Positions 6,636 to 9,205 of a stretch of DNA of 9,205 bases are shown here, piece after piece (positions within the stretch are counted from its first letter, which is position 1; each line of letters begins with the position of its first letter). The position numbers and the translations under genes were made by a program. Source of the DNA: an uncultured Gemmatimonadota bacterium (lineage in GTDB: Bacteria; Gemmatimonadota; Gemmatimonadetes; Gemmatimonadales; Gemmatimonadaceae); the NCBI GenBank assembly GCA_946887155.1, contig CAMPKM010000091.1, positions 1 to 9,205 on the forward strand, given 5' to 3'. A model generated the notes under the pieces. It was not told the origin of the DNA. It ran no database searches and saw only the letters and a program-made list of their open reading frames with translations.

Positions 6636-7394
6636 TTGCTATACATCTGCCTTCCTGCCCACAACGAAGCCCCCACGGTTGGACTCGTCCTCTGGCGGCT
6701 CCGCAAGATGTTTGCGGACTTCCCGCGCGAGTACGAGTTGCTCGTCTACAACGACGGCAGTACCGACGCGACGGCGGAGGTCCTCGCGCCGTACGCGGAC
6801 GTGTTGCCACTGACGGTACTCGGCGGGCCACACCGTGTGGGGTACGCGAAGGCGGTCGACACACTGCTGCGCACCGCCATGGGTCGCTGCCGCTATCCTC
6901 GGCGCGACGCGGTCATTCTCATGCAGGGTGATTTCACCGACCAGCCCGAGCACGTGCCCGAGCTCGTGAAGCGCTTCGAGGGTGGGGCCGACATCGTGGT
7001 GGGTGAGCCGGCGGTCGACCAGACGTTCCCGAAGCCCGTGCGGCAGCTTCAACGGATCGGCACCTGGCTGGCCCGCCGCTTTGCGCGGGTACCCGGTGTC
7101 AGTAACCCGTTAGGCAGCTACCGGTTGCTCCGGGTAACCGTCATCCGTGACGCGGTCCGCGCCGCCGGCGAAAAGCCGCTCATCGAAGGCGACGGCTGGG
7201 ACGCCAATGTCGACCTGCTCCTGGCGATGGCGCCGTACGCGCGGCGGATCGAATCGGTGCCGTTGCAACCACGTTACGACCTGCGGCCCCGCGCCAGCCG
7301 CATCCGGCCGTGGCACGATGCGCTGCGGCTGTGGCGTTTCGGCCGGACCGCAAAGACCCGGCGTCCACAACTGCGCCTGGCGGAGCCGGCGTGA
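6636..7394 (+). CDS. GT2-family glycosyltransferase (GT-A fold, dolichyl-phosphate-mannose-synthase-like)
   Basis: A 252-aa enzyme whose first residues already form strand one, ICLPAHNEAPTVG. It continues with LLVYNDGSTDAT (nucleotide-binding Asp at residue 40), GYAKAVDTLLRTAM and the metal-binding acidic motif MQGDFTDQPEH (D99 and D102). Later come IVVGEP, SNPLGSYRLLR and IEGDGWDANVDLLLAM. No transmembrane segment follows the catalytic domain, so it is a compact, single-domain member. By family knowledge it transfers a sugar from a nucleotide or polyprenyl-linked donor; the product is unknown. TTG 6636 is taken as start because an in-frame TAA lies at 6606-6608 and the motif begins at residue 4; no good ribosome-binding site is visible. 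The stop TGA overlaps the GTG of the next gene by four bases. Confidence 0.88.
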   Translation: MLYICLPAHNEAPTVGLVLWRLRKMFADFPREYELLVYNDGSTDATAEVLAPYADVLPLTVLGGPHRVGYAKAVDTLLRTAMGRCRYPRRDAVILMQGDFTDQPEHVPELVKRFEGGADIVVGEPAVDQTFPKPVRQLQRIGTWLARRFARVPGVSNPLGSYRLLRVTVIRDAVRAAGEKPLIEGDGWDANVDLLLAMAPYARRIESVPLQPRYDLRPRASRIRPWHDALRLWRFGRTAKTRRPQLRLAEPA

Positions 7395-8173
7395 AGCAGG
7401 CGTTTCTCGCGCTGGTGCTGCTTGCGACGTTTGCCCGTCCGTCGAAAGCTGTCGTCCAGACTGACTCCACCGCCGTCGCCCTCGCGCGGCCCGCCCCAAG
7501 GCCCATGCCCTTCGGCGCTGGTGAACGCATGGAGTACATCGCGAAGGTCGGCTGGAATCACGTCGGCACCGGCAGCATGGAAACCGTCGGGATCGTCGAC
7601 GTTCGCGGTCGCCCGGCTGTGCACACCCGTTTCCAGCTGAAGGGCCGCTGGTTTTTCTTCCGCGCCAATTACCTGCTCGAGAGCTGGATTGACCAGGCGA
7701 CCTTCACGTCACTGCGCTTCACGACGGACAACGACGAGGACCCGAGCGACAAGGACCGGGTCTTCGACATCTTCCCTGACCGGCAGACATATACCATCAA
7801 CGGCGGGGAGGAACTGCCGTCCGTTGAGGACCCGCTCGATGAAGGCGCGCTGCTCTACTTCGTGCGCACGATGGAACTGGAAGTTGGACAGACGTACACG
7901 CTCAATCGCTATTTCCGGCCAGACCGGAATCCGGTCATCGTGAAGGTGCTCCGGAAAGAGACCGTCAAGCTGCCGGCCGGGACATACAACACGATCGTGA
8001 TCCAGCCGATCATCAAGTCGAAGGGCATTTTCTCCGAAGGTGGCAACGCGCTGATCTGGCTGTCCGACGACAAGGACCGCATCATGGTGCAGATGCGTGT
8101 GAAGTTGAAGGTGGCGACCATCAACCTGCAGCTCACATCACACCGCCCCGCCCCGACGAACCCGACTCCGTGA
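7391..8173 (+). CDS. DUF3108-like exported protein
   Basis: A 260-aa protein with an N-terminal signal peptide, KQAFLALVLLATFARPSKA, probably cleaved after about residue 20. The mature part opens with FGAGERMEYIAKVGWNHVGTG, the start typical of DUF3108 proteins, and is predicted mostly beta strand: GRPAVHTRFQLKGRWFF, YLLESWIDQATF, KVLRKETVKLPAGTYNTIVI and NALIWLSDDKDRI. Proteins of this type are thought to be periplasmic; no enzymatic role is established to my knowledge. The start is GTG 7391-7393, supported by GGAG at 7382-7385 five bases upstream and by the signal peptide. The longer open frame from 7310 would put about 27 extra residues before the signal peptide and overlap the GT2 gene, so I rejected it. 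It overlaps the upstream stop (GTGA) and in turn overlaps the next gene the same way. Confidence 0.82.
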   Translation: MKQAFLALVLLATFARPSKAVVQTDSTAVALARPAPRPMPFGAGERMEYIAKVGWNHVGTGSMETVGIVDVRGRPAVHTRFQLKGRWFFFRANYLLESWIDQATFTSLRFTTDNDEDPSDKDRVFDIFPDRQTYTINGGEELPSVEDPLDEGALLYFVRTMELEVGQTYTLNRYFRPDRNPVIVKVLRKETVKLPAGTYNTIVIQPIIKSKGIFSEGGNALIWLSDDKDRIMVQMRVKLKVATINLQLTSHRPAPTNPTP

Positions 8174-9135
8174 TCCCCGAAGCCGACCTGTCGCGCCTCC
8201 GCACTGTCCCCATCGCGCGGCGGCCGAACAAGGTGGCGGCCGGGGAGTTCGCGCATCCGCCGGGGCCGGACCGTTCGTTCAAGGCGTTCCTCGACGCTCT
8301 TCCAGACATCCTCGTCGCCCGCGATTTCCGCCGCGTCGTGGCGGCCGTGGCGCACGCGGCCCGCGCGCGGCGCGGCGTGGTCCTGATGTTAGGCGGGCAC
8401 GTGGTGAAGACGGGTCTTTCGCCGGTCATCATCGAGCTGATGCGGCGGCAGGTCGTGTCCCACATCGCCATGAACGGGTCCGCGGCGATCCACGACTACG
8501 AGGTCGCCCGGTTCGGCGCGACGTCTGAAGATGTCGCCGCGGGACTTCGTGACGGCACCTTTGGCATGGCCGAGGAAACCGGGCGTGGGTTGAACGATGC
8601 CTTTATCGCCGGCCAGCGCGAAGGTCGCGGCATGGGGGAATCGGTCGCGCTGGCGCTCTCCCGTGAATCCGCTCTCGCCAACCCCGAGCTCTCGATCCTG
8701 CTGCAGGCGCACCAACTCGGCGTGACGGCCACCGTGCACGCCGCGTTAGGCGCAGAGATCATTCATCAGCACCCGGCCGCCGACGGAGCGGCCATTGGCG
8801 ATACCAGCCTGCGCGACTTCCGCCGTCTCGCGGCGACGCTTCCGTCCCTGCACGACGGCGGAGTGGTCCTCAACGTCGGCAGCGCGGTGATCATGCCGGA
8901 AGTCTTTTTGAAGGCGCTCACCATCGCCCGCAACCTCAACGACGGTCGTCCGACGGGATTCACGACCTGCGACCTGGACATGCAGCGCCACTACCGTCCC
9001 CGCGTGAACGTCGTCCAGCGCCCCACGATGGCCGGCGGTCACGGCTTCGAGATCACTGGCCACCACGAGATCATGGTCCCGATGCTCGCCTGGGCGATCA
9101 TCGAGGCCCTAAGCGAGTCGCCGCAGGCGGATTGA
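8170..9135 (+). CDS. Deoxyhypusine-synthase-like protein of unknown function
   Basis: A 321-aa cytoplasmic protein. The segment MLGGHVVKTGLSPVIIELMRR (residues about 73-93), then HIAMNGSAAIHDYE (G103-S104, H108-D109) and GATSEDV, resembles the NAD-binding Rossmann core of deoxyhypusine synthase (DHS) and related proteins. Further blocks are GTFGMAEETGRGLNDA, NVGSAVIMPEVFLKAL and ITGHHEIMVPMLAW. The WGKI-type motif that holds the catalytic lysine of true DHS is not visible, so it probably does not make deoxyhypusine, and its substrate is unknown. GTG 8170-8172 overlaps the DUF3108-like stop by four bases (GTGA), implying translational coupling. No ribosome-binding site is needed or seen. The last codons and the TGA stop (9133-9135) lie inside the first unit of a 47-bp tandem repeat. 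Two Leu codons are TTA within GTTAGGC-type words. Confidence 0.6.
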   Translation: MIPEADLSRLRTVPIARRPNKVAAGEFAHPPGPDRSFKAFLDALPDILVARDFRRVVAAVAHAARARRGVVLMLGGHVVKTGLSPVIIELMRRQVVSHIAMNGSAAIHDYEVARFGATSEDVAAGLRDGTFGMAEETGRGLNDAFIAGQREGRGMGESVALALSRESALANPELSILLQAHQLGVTATVHAALGAEIIHQHPAADGAAIGDTSLRDFRRLAATLPSLHDGGVVLNVGSAVIMPEVFLKALTIARNLNDGRPTGFTTCDLDMQRHYRPRVNVVQRPTMAGGHGFEITGHHEIMVPMLAWAIIEALSESPQAD

Positions 9136-9205
9136 CGCGGTAGGTCAACAGCTGGAGAAGCGAGTCGGCGCAGGCAGATTGACGCGGTAGGTCAACGGCT
9201 GGAGA
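9111..9205. repeat. 47-bp tandem repeat, two full units, running off the window
   Basis: Unit one is 9111-9157 and unit two 9158-9204, differing at three of 47 positions; base 9205 fits the first base of a third unit. Each unit contains TTGAC-7-GTCAA, a small inverted repeat (9132-9136 with 9144-9148, and 9179-9183 with 9191-9195). The first unit begins inside the upstream gene and supplies its last eight codons and stop. The array may continue to the right. Confidence 0.85.

Larger units (their letters stand above)
307..8751. repeat. Dispersed 7/8-mer GTTAGGC / CGTTAGGC, ten copies
   Basis: Copies on the + strand lie at 998-1005, 1709-1716, 2146-2153, 7108-7115, 8387-8394 and 8744-8751. Copies on the - strand lie at 307-314, 2498-2505, 3071-3078 and 3626-3633. 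Nine have the full CGTTAGGC; the one at 8387 has T in first place. Near-variants are CGTTAGTG at 6324-6331 and, on the - strand, CGTTAGAC at 5303-5310. Eight copies are in frame as TTA-GGC, one is read in the opposite sense as Pro-Asn (2146), and one is intergenic just after a stop codon (307). Function is unknown; see the findings. Confidence 0.8.

Noticed and set aside
7310..7390. Longer version of the DUF3108-like protein starting at 7310
   Set aside because: It would overlap the GT2 gene by 85 bases and bury the signal peptide; GTG 7391 has a ribosome-binding site and an exact GTGA overlap.
9111..9205. Start of a CRISPR array
   Set aside because: The whole 47-bp period is conserved between units with no variable spacer, so it is a plain tandem repeat.

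Overview
The window is GC-rich DNA from a diderm (Gram-negative type) bacterium: it encodes an outer-membrane Omp85-family barrel, two envelope-type glycosyltransferases and peptide uptake systems, and coding is dense with many GTG/TTG starts. I suspect a Gemmatimonadota-like organism from the style of the proteins and the recurrent word GTTAGGC, but I cannot prove the phylum from the sequence alone.

Layout. (1) Positions 2-304 (+): the C-terminal tail of an Opp/Dpp-type peptide ABC transporter ATPase. It is followed by a complete POT-family proton/peptide symporter (352-1878, +), so the left edge is a peptide-import block. (2) Positions 1880-2089: the gap between convergent stop codons is almost entirely a degenerate fold-back palindrome. 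(3) Positions 2090-5195 (-): a three-gene unit read leftward, consisting of an uncharacterised 240-aa protein, a coiled-coil protein and a single-POTRA Omp85-type outer-membrane protein. The Omp85 gene probably starts at a CTG codon nine bases past its neighbour's end. (4) Positions 5196-5395: a 200-bp divergent intergenic region that should hold both promoters. (5) Positions 5396-6478 (+): a GT4 glycosyltransferase, then a 157-bp spacer with a hairpin and A/T-richer microsatellites. (6) Positions 6636-9135 (+): three genes joined by two four-base GTGA overlaps, namely a GT2 glycosyltransferase, a DUF3108-like exported protein and a protein resembling deoxyhypusine synthase. The last gene ends inside a 47-bp tandem repeat that runs off the window.

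The glycosyltransferases, the exported DUF3108-like protein and the Omp85 barrel suggest a cell-envelope locus, though joint function is inference. No CRISPR array, RNA gene, transposase or phage gene was seen.

The strongest unexplained signal is the word GTTAGGC (mostly CGTTAGGC). It occurs ten times, roughly ten times the number base composition predicts. Eight copies sit in frame as TTA-GGC (Leu-Gly), and nearly every leucine TTA codon I found lies in this word. The next most interesting items are the 89-column fold-back palindrome and the tandem repeat at the right end.
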